A stretch of 8,862 nucleotides of DNA from Vulcanisaeta sp. UBA163 (GTDB taxonomy: Archaea; Thermoproteota; Thermoprotei; Thermoproteales; Thermocladiaceae): contig DAJV01000099.1 in the NCBI GenBank assembly GCA_002496475.1, positions 1-8,862 on the forward strand. Direction: 5' to 3'. Of this stretch, positions 1 to 5,225 are shown one piece after another. Position numbers and translations under genes: made by a program. Numbering within the stretch: the first letter of the stretch is position 1; each line of letters opens with the position of its first letter. Under the pieces are notes generated by a model. It was not told where the DNA came from. It searched no databases and worked only from the letters and a program-made list of their open reading frames with translations.

Positions 1-101
1 CTCTCAGTCCTCCAAGAACCAGTGAAGTTCCTACGCGCATTGCCTGGCTCAACAACAGTGCCGCCAATTGGTAAGTCCTTCCAGGTTAATTGTTTCATCA
101 T
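1..101 (-). CDS. porD: Pyruvate/2-oxoacid:ferredoxin oxidoreductase, delta subunit (N-terminal fragment)
   Basis: Only the first 33 codons are in the window; the gene continues past the left edge. The peptide begins MMKQLTWKDLPIGGTVVEPG and continues to a TGSWRT segment. This matches the N-terminus of archaeal POR delta subunits, where a WKDLPIGG-like start is followed by a T-G-x-W-R-T stretch ahead of the two [4Fe-4S] ferredoxin motifs. The cysteine motifs themselves lie outside the window. The start ATG at 101-99 overlaps the porC stop codon (ATGA overlap); a second in-frame ATG lies at 98-96. In the family, the delta subunit passes electrons from the catalytic subunits to ferredoxin in the cytoplasm. 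The overlap implies translational coupling with porC. The usual gamma-delta-alpha-beta order predicts porA and porB just to the left. Confidence 0.8.
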   Translation of the reverse strand, partial: MMKQLTWKDLPIGGTVVEPGNARRNFTGSWRTE

Positions 102-658
102 AGCACGACTACCTCAGCTACTTTATAAGCCTCTTCCAGTGCCTCTACGTTTGACTTACCGAGTCTCTTACCGAAGGTCTCCAGGACTAAATCCTTAACA
201 GTGTCCACATCAACTAGGTCAAGCACCTTAAGCAGTGCACCAAGCATTGTGGTATTCACTATTGGTTTACCCAAGTGTTTCGTGGATATCTCATAGGCAT
301 TGACGTAAATTACCTTACCACTGAACTTACCCACGGATTGCTTGGCATCGTCAATGCTCAATGCATTGAGCACTATGTAGCTCTTGGTTATCGCAGGTAT
401 GTTAAAGACGCTCAGCAGTCTGGTATCAAAAACAACGGAGATGTCTGGTTTCTCAATGGGTTCCCTGGCAAGCACTAGTTCCCTGGATAGCTTAACATAG
501 GCCCTAACCGGTGCACCCCTACGCTCCGCGCCATACTCAGGAAAGGCACTTGCGAATAAACCACGCCTAATTGCTGCCTGGGCAATTATTTGCGCCGCTG
601 TCACAGCACCCTGACCTCCCCTGCCGAAGAATGTTATTTCTATCATTGAATCACCCAT
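98..658 (-). CDS. porC: Pyruvate/2-oxoacid:ferredoxin oxidoreductase, gamma subunit
   Basis: This 186-residue protein is the gamma subunit of a 2-oxoacid:ferredoxin oxidoreductase, which oxidatively decarboxylates 2-oxoacids such as pyruvate to acyl-CoA and reduces ferredoxin in the cytoplasm. Visible family marks are the glycine-rich GRGGQG at residues 12-17, followed by the AAQIIAQAA helix, and the FPEYGAERRGAPV block at 39-51. Length matches the stand-alone gamma subunits (about 180-190 residues). Two starts are plausible: ATG at 658, or ATG at 646 giving MIEITFFGRGG, which is preceded by GGTGAT and matches the usual family N-terminus better. A TATA-like box at 687-695 predicts transcription from about 664, so either start would be close to the 5' end. 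It is first in an operon with porD. Substrate preference (pyruvate versus other 2-oxoacids) cannot be read from this subunit. Confidence 0.92.
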   Translation of the reverse strand: MGDSMIEITFFGRGGQGAVTAAQIIAQAAIRRGLFASAFPEYGAERRGAPVRAYVKLSRELVLAREPIEKPDISVVFDTRLLSVFNIPAITKSYIVLNALSIDDAKQSVGKFSGKVIYVNAYEISTKHLGKPIVNTTMLGALLKVLDLVDVDTVKDLVLETFGKRLGKSNVEALEEAYKVAEVVVL

Positions 659-686
659 TCTCGGTCAATATCTCGTTATAGAGCTC

Positions 687-695
687 TTTTATAAA
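687..695 (-). promoter_or_regulatory. TATA box of the por operon
   Basis: Read on the minus strand this is TTTATAAAA, a near-consensus archaeal TATA box. Its centre lies about 33 bases upstream of the porC ATG at 658. That places the expected transcription start near 664 and gives a very short leader. Confidence 0.6.
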
Positions 696-740
696 CCCTT
701 TATTCTATATTCCCATAAATAAGGCATTGAGAATAACTAC

Positions 741-748
741 TTAAAAAT
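741..748 (+). promoter_or_regulatory. Possible TATA box for the intergenic RNA candidate
   Basis: TTAAAAAT lies about 25 bases upstream of 766-770, where the perfect 15-bp core stem begins, as expected if that stem starts a transcript. A mirrored AT-rich segment, read on the minus strand as CTAAAATAG (861-869), sits at the other end of the palindrome. Transcription from the opposite strand is therefore equally conceivable. Confidence 0.3.
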
Positions 749-867
749 AGGATTTGCCCCCTGCATGCATTCACGCCATTGATGCGTAGGCCCAGCGGCC
801 CGGTTTTAGCCGGGTCGTTGAGTTCGTACCAATGGCGTGAATGCAAGGCAGGTATGGGCTCTATTTT
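744..867. repeat. Long interrupted palindrome
   Basis: The two halves of this segment are complementary almost throughout. From outside inward the pairs are AAAATAG (744-750) with CTATTTT (861-867), GCCC (756-759) with GGGC (856-859), and CCTGC (760-764) with GCAGG (848-852). Then comes a perfect 15-bp stem, TGCATTCACGCCATT (766-780) with 831-845. Inside is an 11-bp helix, 793-803 with 810-820 (including G-U pairs), closed by the six-base loop TTTTAG (804-809). Between the 15-bp and 11-bp stems, 781-792 and 821-830 can pair only imperfectly. The arms are compact and have no coding content. It is either the gene of a structured RNA, a processing signal, or a palindromic mobile remnant. No target duplication is evident at its ends. 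Confidence 0.85.
756..859 (+). ncRNA. Candidate structured non-coding RNA of unknown class
   Basis: If transcribed, this segment folds into one rod of about 104 nt. It has a 15-bp perfect lower helix, an internal loop with 12 bases on the left (781-792) and 10 on the right (821-830), and a GC-rich 11-bp upper helix with a TTTTAG loop. A lower stem, internal pocket and upper stem of about 11 bp superficially recall archaeal H/ACA-like guide RNAs. However, there is no ACA box at the expected place, the lower stem is unusually long, and no kink-turn is obvious. It does not match tRNA (no GTTCGA T-loop context), 5S rRNA, or RNase P RNA. The strand is uncertain because TATA-like segments flank both ends. 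The plus strand was chosen because a TATA-like box ends about 20-25 bases before the core stem. Confidence 0.35.
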
Positions 868-913
868 AGTCCTTAACTATTTTATTAAAATAGATTTTTG
901 TAAAGTAGTCCTT
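867..913. repeat. AT-rich palindrome flanked by direct TAGTCCTT repeats
   Basis: An 8-base direct repeat, TAGTCCTT, occurs at 867-874 and 906-913. Between the copies is a perfect 7-bp inverted repeat, CTATTTT (877-883) and AAAATAG (887-893), separated by three bases. The same AAAATAG unit forms the outer arms of the adjoining palindrome. It could be a protein-binding site or a cruciform remnant; its short length and AT-rich composition make chance a real possibility. Confidence 0.4.
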
Positions 914-957
914 GAGTATTACTTACCCCTTTATGGGATTTTTGCGTGGTTTTAATT

Positions 958-971
958 ACAAATATTAATAA
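958..971 (+). promoter_or_regulatory. TATA-like region upstream of the NifX-like gene
   Basis: The AT-rich stretch ACAAATATTAATAA is centred about 35 bases before the ATG at 1001. It predicts transcription from roughly 990 and a leader of about 10 bases. No other promoter-like sequence is seen for the two-gene unit that follows. Confidence 0.4.
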
Positions 972-1000
972 AGGGTGTGTTTTAACGGTGTAGTCAGGTC

Positions 1001-1252
1001 ATGAGTAGAGTAGTGCGTACCACGGTTGATGAGGATTTATCCTTAGATCTTTTTTCTAGGGCCAGGTACCTTATTTTGGTTATGGATGGCGAGGCTATTC
1101 ATAGGGAGGCTAATCGAGCCCTAAATTCCGTTGACAGGGGGCCTATGGTTACAATGCTGAGGAGGATTGATGTTGAGGTTTATGTTATGGTTGTTTATTC
1201 AAGTTTTCTGGCGGTGAAGGATGGGTTTATGGAGGTGGTTTTCCGTGAGTAG
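1001..1252 (+). CDS. Small protein with NifX/NifB-like (dinitrogenase iron-molybdenum cofactor biosynthesis) fold
   Basis: This 83-residue protein resembles the single-domain NifX/MTH1175-like family. Residues 18-27 (FSRARYLILV) match the family's FGRAxYFxIV block, with serine replacing the glycine. EANRALN (36-42) sits where the family has an ENP-type segment. DRGPMVTMLRR (45-55) matches the Gly-containing helix before the IDVEVYVMVV strand. Relatives bind or carry metal clusters or their precursors, but no Cys/His cluster is visible here, so the function is unknown. The protein is shorter than the usual 100-120 residues and lacks the C-terminal part of the domain. Its 3' end overlaps the GTG start of the ureohydrolase gene by 8 bases, so the two are probably cotranscribed and translationally coupled. 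The family call is from remembered motif similarity only. Confidence 0.55.
   Translation: MSRVVRTTVDEDLSLDLFSRARYLILVMDGEAIHREANRALNSVDRGPMVTMLRRIDVEVYVMVVYSSFLAVKDGFMEVVFRE
1231..1237 (+). promoter_or_regulatory. Shine-Dalgarno site that fixes the ureohydrolase start
   Basis: GGAGGTG is a strong match to the archaeal anti-Shine-Dalgarno. It lies inside the end of the NifX-like gene, 7 bases before the GTG at 1245. It argues for 1245 as the start rather than the in-frame ATG at 1221, which would add eight non-conserved residues. Confidence 0.75.
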
Positions 1253-2150
1253 TGACCTTGATTTCTACGTTAATTCCCAATACACATTATTCGGGATACC
1301 AGGGTGTGGTTCTGGGATTCCTATACTTGGTGTGCCGGTTGAAGATACGGTTAGTTTTAGACCGGGTACGAGGTTTGCGCCAGGTGTTATTCGTTCCTGG
1401 AGTCAGTACTTTGAGTTCACGCCTACGGAAGACTTGGGCATTGATGTGCTTAGTAAGGCCTGCGACTTGGGTGACTTAATCCCACTCCAGGGCGCTGTAA
1501 ATGCGAACGTGGAAAGAATTAGGTCTGTCGTTAAGGAGATCATTGGTAGGTGGGGCAGGGTAGTTAGTATTGGAGGTGAGCATACACTAAGCCTTGGCAT
1601 TGCTAAGGCGGTAAATGACTCTCAGGGTTCATACGGCATTTATGTGCATGTTGATGCGCACATGGATTCAAGGAAGGAGTGGCCAGTGGGTCAGTCCTTG
1701 TCGCATGCCACGTTTGTAAGGCACATTGTTAATTCAGTTGATCCCCAGTTATTGCTATTTCTTGGCCCTAGGGTTTATGACAAGGAAGAGATCTCCTTTG
1801 TGAGGGATCTCGATAACTCCATGCTTTTGTTGACAAGGGATGTTAAGCTTATGGGGAGTTATGAGCTAAGGAGGATAATAGGGGACTCACTTAGTAGCTA
1901 CCCTGGGCCTATTCATTTAAGTATTGACGTCGACGTTCTTGACCCATCGATAATGCCTGGCGTTGGAAATCCGGAGGGCTTTGGGCTTAATTATGGCGAG
2001 CTCTTGAGGATCATTAGGGCTGTCCTTGATTACGGTGGTTCCAGGGTTAAGGCCGTGGACCTTGTTGAGTATTCGCCACCCAATGACCCAGGTTTAATGT
2101 CTCTGCCTACAATGGTTAGGCTGATCCTTGATGTGCTTAATTATTTATGA
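1245..2150 (+). CDS. Agmatinase-type ureohydrolase (arginase/agmatinase family)
   Basis: Translated from GTG 1245 the protein has 301 residues, the normal size for the family. All six expected binuclear-manganese ligands are visible: H113 in GGEHTLS, D137, H139 and D141 in HVDAHMDSR, and D228 and D230 in SIDVDVLDP. The loop PGVGNPEGFG (238-247) corresponds to the family's PGxGTPExGG and keeps the conserved glutamate. SHATFVRH (153-160) is agmatinase-like, so the most likely reaction is hydrolysis of agmatine to putrescine plus urea in polyamine synthesis. Related substrates (arginine, guanidinobutyrate, formiminoglutamate) cannot be excluded. The sequence departs from canonical agmatinases at Glu for Asp in GGDH and Asn for Thr in GTPE; the first change is common in archaeal members. 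It is translationally coupled to the upstream NifX-like gene. Confidence 0.88.
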   Translation: MSSDLDFYVNSQYTLFGIPGCGSGIPILGVPVEDTVSFRPGTRFAPGVIRSWSQYFEFTPTEDLGIDVLSKACDLGDLIPLQGAVNANVERIRSVVKEIIGRWGRVVSIGGEHTLSLGIAKAVNDSQGSYGIYVHVDAHMDSRKEWPVGQSLSHATFVRHIVNSVDPQLLLFLGPRVYDKEEISFVRDLDNSMLLLTRDVKLMGSYELRRIIGDSLSSYPGPIHLSIDVDVLDPSIMPGVGNPEGFGLNYGELLRIIRAVLDYGGSRVKAVDLVEYSPPNDPGLMSLPTMVRLILDVLNYL

Positions 2151-2156
2151 AAATTA

Positions 2157-2164
2157 TTTAAATA
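2157..2164 (+). promoter_or_regulatory. TATA box of glyS
   Basis: TTTAAATA is centred about 27 bases before the glyS ATG at 2187, with purine-rich sequence upstream that could serve as a BRE. The spacing predicts that transcription starts at or next to the A of the start codon, giving a leaderless mRNA. No Shine-Dalgarno sequence is present. Confidence 0.65.
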
Positions 2165-2186
2165 TGTCTAGTAATTACCGTGTTGA

Positions 2187-3959
2187 ATGAACCTCGAGAA
2201 ATTCATGGAATTAATGAACGAAAATGGATTCTTCTACCCCAGTTTTGAGATCTATAGGAGTAAGGCTGAGGTCGGTGGCTTCTATGACTATGGACCACTG
2301 GGTGTGGAATTCAAGAGGAATATAATTGAGAAGTGGCGCAGGATCTTCATTTATCCATACCAGGAATTCATAGTCGAGATAGAGACACCAATTGTTATGC
2401 CAAGGATTGTCTTTGAGGCCAGTGGGCATCTTGAGCACTTCACCGATTCAATAGTTGAGTGCACTAAGTGCGGTCGTAGGTTCAGGGCTGATCACTTGAT
2501 TGAGGAGGAACTTGGTAAGAGGGGTATTTCTGTAAAGACTGAGGGATTGAGCCTTGAGGAACTTGATGGATTGATTAGGAAGTACGATATTAAGTGCCCC
2601 ATCTGTGGCGGTGAATTAGGCAGCGTTAAGCCATTCAATTTGTTGTTTCAAACCACAATAGGTCCTTATAGCGACAACATTGGTTACCTAAGGCCTGAAA
2701 CTGCCCAGGGAATGTTCGTGTCATTCCCAAAGGTATTCAACCTAGTGGGTAGGAGGTTACCGCTTGGTATAGCCCAGGTTGGTAAGGTCGGTAGGAATGA
2801 GATATCCCCTAGGCAGGGCTTGATTAGGCTTAGGGAGTTCACGCAGATGGAGATTGAGTTCTTCTTCGATCCGGAAAACGCCAAGTGCCCGTACTTTGAC
2901 GAACTCGATGTTAAGTTAAGGATAATACCAGAGAGGGATATCGCGACTGGTATTAAGGAGCCCCGGGAGTTCAGGCCAAGGGAGGCTGTTGAGAATGGTG
3001 TTGTACCTAATGAGTGGATGGCCTTCTTCATGGGTTTGGCTACAATATACATGAATGAACTTGGCATACCTCTTGATCATCAGTACTTCCTAGCCAAACT
3101 ACCTGAGGAGAGGGCTCATTACTCGGCGGCCAGCTTTGACCAGATGGTTTATAGCGAGAGGTTTGGTTGGGTTGAGGTTAGCGGCCATGCATACAGGACT
3201 GACTACGACCTCAGTAGGCACGCGAAATACAGTGGTTATGACATGACTGCTGACAGGAGGTTAACCACGCCAAAGGAGGTTATTGAGGCCAGGGTTTATC
3301 CAAATCCGCAGAGGATTAGGGAGGTTTTCGGCAATGAAATGCCTAGGGTTATGCAGGCCATTGGTAAAGTTGACCCTAAATGGTTAATTAATGAGTTCAA
3401 TAGTAAAGGCAAGGCGGTTATTAATGGCTACACAATAACCAGTGACATGGTTTTCATTAGGGAGGAGAAGAGAAAGGTTCATGTTGAGAGGTTTATTCCG
3501 CATGATATTGAGCCATCCTTTGGTGTTGATAGGATCGTCTACGTTGCCCTGGAGCACGCTTATACTGAGGTTGATGGTAAACCATTACTCAGGTTACCGA
3601 CTGATCTTGCGCCGATTAAGGTTGCCGTGCTACCAATAATAAGGAAGCAGGAATATGTAGGTATTGGCAGGAGTATATATAAGGAATTATCAATGTCTGG
3701 TATTAGGGCTGTTTATGACGACAACGACACAATAGGAAGTAGGTATGCTAAGTATGACTCGATTGGTGTGCCATTCGCGATAACCATAGATGACAAAACG
3801 CCTGTTGACAATACGGTTACAGTAAGGGATAGAGATACAAAGGCCCAGGTCAGGGTTAACACTAATGACATTGTTAGGGTAATAGCAGAGGCAATATTGA
3901 AGAGGCAATCGGTGAACGACATAGCCAGGTTAATGGGGCTTCAGGTAATCGTTAGGTAA
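2187..3959 (+). CDS. glyS: Glycyl-tRNA synthetase (archaeal/eukaryotic alpha2 type)
   Basis: This 590-residue class II enzyme charges tRNA-Gly with glycine using ATP in the cytoplasm. The N-terminus carries the hallmark GGFYDYGPLGVEFKRN block (30-45). An inserted metal site is suggested by CTKC (92-95) and CPIC (137-140). RPETAQGMF (169-177) and the motif 2 region RNEISPRQGLIRLREFTQME (203-222) form the active site. Motif 3 is EPSFGVDRIVY (442-452). The C-terminal anticodon-binding domain covers about 475-575 and includes IGSRYAKYDSIGVPFAIT (516-533) and a VTVRDRDT segment. Length and domain order are complete, with no frameshift. ATG 2187 is chosen because of its TATA spacing and the conserved N-terminus. 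It starts 36 bases after the ureohydrolase stop but has its own promoter. Confidence 0.97.
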   Translation: MNLEKFMELMNENGFFYPSFEIYRSKAEVGGFYDYGPLGVEFKRNIIEKWRRIFIYPYQEFIVEIETPIVMPRIVFEASGHLEHFTDSIVECTKCGRRFRADHLIEEELGKRGISVKTEGLSLEELDGLIRKYDIKCPICGGELGSVKPFNLLFQTTIGPYSDNIGYLRPETAQGMFVSFPKVFNLVGRRLPLGIAQVGKVGRNEISPRQGLIRLREFTQMEIEFFFDPENAKCPYFDELDVKLRIIPERDIATGIKEPREFRPREAVENGVVPNEWMAFFMGLATIYMNELGIPLDHQYFLAKLPEERAHYSAASFDQMVYSERFGWVEVSGHAYRTDYDLSRHAKYSGYDMTADRRLTTPKEVIEARVYPNPQRIREVFGNEMPRVMQAIGKVDPKWLINEFNSKGKAVINGYTITSDMVFIREEKRKVHVERFIPHDIEPSFGVDRIVYVALEHAYTEVDGKPLLRLPTDLAPIKVAVLPIIRKQEYVGIGRSIYKELSMSGIRAVYDDNDTIGSRYAKYDSIGVPFAITIDDKTPVDNTVTVRDRDTKAQVRVNTNDIVRVIAEAILKRQSVNDIARLMGLQVIVR

Positions 3960-3972
3960 TGAATTAGATAAG

Positions 3973-3981
3973 CTTATAAAA
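3973..3981 (+). promoter_or_regulatory. TATA box of rpl14
   Basis: CTTATAAAA is a near-consensus archaeal TATA box centred about 27 bases upstream of the rpl14 ATG at 4004. This again predicts a leaderless transcript. It lies in the 44-base gap after glyS, so rpl14 need not depend on readthrough. Confidence 0.75.
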
Positions 3982-4003
3982 CCAAGCCTTATTACCACTG
4001 TTA

Positions 4004-4438
4004 ATGGCGAAGAGGGGTGGTGCACGTCAGGTAGGTGTTAGTTGGCGTTTCCATAGGTCGCCTGGAATATTCATGAATAGCCTAGTTCCTGTTGCGGATA
4101 ATAGTGGCGCTAAGCTTGTTAGGGTAATTGGTGTAATTGGGCATATAGCAAAACCTATTCATAGGGAGGTTCCTGGCGCCTCGGTGGGTGATATGGTGGT
4201 TGTCAGTGTAGTCGAGGGCAAGCCAGAGGTTAGGAAGCAAATACTTAGGGCCATCGTTATTAGGCAGAGAAAACCATATAGGAGACCCGATGGTACCTGG
4301 ATAACCTTTGAGGATAATGCAGTGGTGATTACTGATGAGAATGGCGCACCAAAGGGTAGTGAAATACATGGTCCAGTGGCTATGGAGGCCGCGCTAAGGT
4401 GGCCAGGTATATCTAATTTAGCAACGATAATAATTTAA
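4004..4438 (+). CDS. rpl14: Large-subunit ribosomal protein uL14 (L14p)
   Basis: This 144-residue protein is archaeal uL14, which sits at the subunit interface of the large ribosomal subunit and contacts 23S rRNA. The signature DNSGAKLVRVIGV (32-44) and the C-terminal FEDNAVVITDENGAPKGSEI and HGPVAMEAALRWPGISNLA segments (102-140) are unmistakable. The N-terminal extension MAKRGGARQVGVSWRFH resembles that of other Thermoproteales L14 proteins. In most archaea the gene lies inside the S10/spc ribosomal cluster next to S17, L24 and L5. Here it stands alone between glyS and a convergent unrelated gene and has its own TATA box, consistent with the fragmented ribosomal clusters of this order. The gene is intact. 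Confidence 0.97.
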   Translation: MAKRGGARQVGVSWRFHRSPGIFMNSLVPVADNSGAKLVRVIGVIGHIAKPIHREVPGASVGDMVVVSVVEGKPEVRKQILRAIVIRQRKPYRRPDGTWITFEDNAVVITDENGAPKGSEIHGPVAMEAALRWPGISNLATIII

Positions 4439-4457
4439 GGACGAACCTAATACATTA

Positions 4458-5138
4458 TCAAGTCTTCTTCTGAAGGACTATCCTGAGTACGTTTGCCTTT
4501 GCCTCTTCAGACACAACTTCATAATCATACTGCGCAACGAATCCCCTAATGAATGACGTAAGTGCTTTATTGCCAATATCAGTGGCTCCACTGGGTCCTA
4601 TTGCCATTAATTCAATCGTGTTCGGTCCCAATTTTTTAACCTCAACATGTCTAACGGCTAATAGTCTACTAATTCTCGAGATAGCCTCAAGGAGTCCTTC
4701 AAGGTCTTCGAATTCCATTCCGACCAATGTACCGACTTGATGACCATACTTCTCGTAGATATTCCATAACTCGCTTAGGGCTTTACTTGCGCTTTCCCTA
4801 ATGTTACTCGGTATATCATTATTTCTGGAAAAATCAACCAATAAGGATGTCATGTAGGAGCAAACTTCTTCAATGAGTTTCATGGGCATTGGTATTACGT
4901 CCATGGAACTAAGCACCTTATATAGTCTCCAGAAGTAAACCAAATCCGATGGCTCAAAACCATCTTTAATTAACTCAGTGGTTAACCTAAGTCCCTCGCC
5001 GGCGACATGAAATAGGGTCCTTCCCCTAGACTTGGCGGCGCGTGATAGGTCGGAGGCTATGTTCTTAGGAACCATTATGGTTGTCCTTGAGTAGGTTTCC
5101 TCCGTCCCTTGTTCCGTGTTATCCTTAGTCATAAGCAC
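4458..5138 (-). CDS. Conserved-type hypothetical protein with ribbon-helix-helix-like N-terminus
   Basis: I do not recognise this 226-residue protein. After a polar, acidic leader of about 16 residues, residues 18-52 look like a ribbon-helix-helix module. The strand RTTIMVP is followed by a helix NIASDLSRAAKSRG and a second helix TLFHVAGEGLRLTTELI. Such modules usually dimerise and bind DNA. The remaining 170 residues are predominantly helical, with no metal-binding cysteines and no membrane segment. The C-terminus (about 168-224) has alternating strands and helices, including KKLGPNTIELMAIGPSGATD. The far larger C-terminal part is unlike a simple RHH repressor. The start may be GTG 5138 or ATG 5132, which fits the TATA box at 5168-5175 about equally well. 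It is convergent with rpl14 (19-base gap) and downstream of the ABC genes on the same strand, with its own promoter. Confidence 0.7.
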   Translation of the reverse strand: MLMTKDNTEQGTEETYSRTTIMVPKNIASDLSRAAKSRGRTLFHVAGEGLRLTTELIKDGFEPSDLVYFWRLYKVLSSMDVIPMPMKLIEEVCSYMTSLLVDFSRNNDIPSNIRESASKALSELWNIYEKYGHQVGTLVGMEFEDLEGLLEAISRISRLLAVRHVEVKKLGPNTIELMAIGPSGATDIGNKALTSFIRGFVAQYDYEVVSEEAKANVLRIVLQKKT

Positions 5139-5167
5139 TCAACTATTTATGTGAATATATTAGAATA

Positions 5168-5175
5168 CTTATAAG
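5168..5175 (-). promoter_or_regulatory. TATA box of the RHH-like gene
   Basis: CTTATAAG is self-complementary; on the minus strand it reads GCTTATAAGTAT with its flanks. It is centred 33 bases from GTG 5138 and 39 bases from ATG 5132, predicting transcription from about 5145. An AT-rich segment, AATATATT, lies between it and the gene. Confidence 0.5.
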
Positions 5176-5225
5176 CCTTATTGCACACAATTTATGGCAC
5201 TAACGTGGAATATATTACGGTGAAA

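Noticed and set aside
96..101. C-box-like TGATGA on the minus strand at the porC/porD junction
   Set aside because: It is the overlapping start and stop codons of the two genes. No CUGA D box follows at C/D guide RNA spacing.
756..859. The palindrome as a tRNA, split-tRNA half, 5S rRNA or RNase P RNA
   Set aside because: There is no T-loop (GTTCGA-type) with a T stem, no D-arm layout, no anticodon stem, and no conserved RNase P or 5S core sequences. Only the hairpin itself is supported.
1221..1244. ATG 1221 as start of the ureohydrolase
   Set aside because: It would add eight residues with no family match, and the strong GGAGGTG at 1231-1237 points to GTG 1245.
2684..3067. 127-residue minus-strand frame inside glyS
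   Set aside because: It lies wholly within a fully conserved synthetase gene, shows no recognisable domain, and has no promoter or ribosome binding site. It is a shadow frame.
3960..4003. A small gene or RNA between glyS and rpl14
   Set aside because: The 44 bases are accounted for by the rpl14 promoter, and no open frame or stem is present.
4082..4369. 95-residue minus-strand frame inside rpl14
   Set aside because: It is antisense to a highly conserved ribosomal protein gene and its composition is unlike a protein (rich in His, Asn, Tyr and Cys from reversed codons).
4439..4457. Terminator between the convergent rpl14 and RHH-like genes
   Set aside because: The 19-base gap has no stem-loop or clear T-run. 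The nearby CTTCTTCT pyrimidine tract lies inside the minus-strand coding sequence and is too weak to call.
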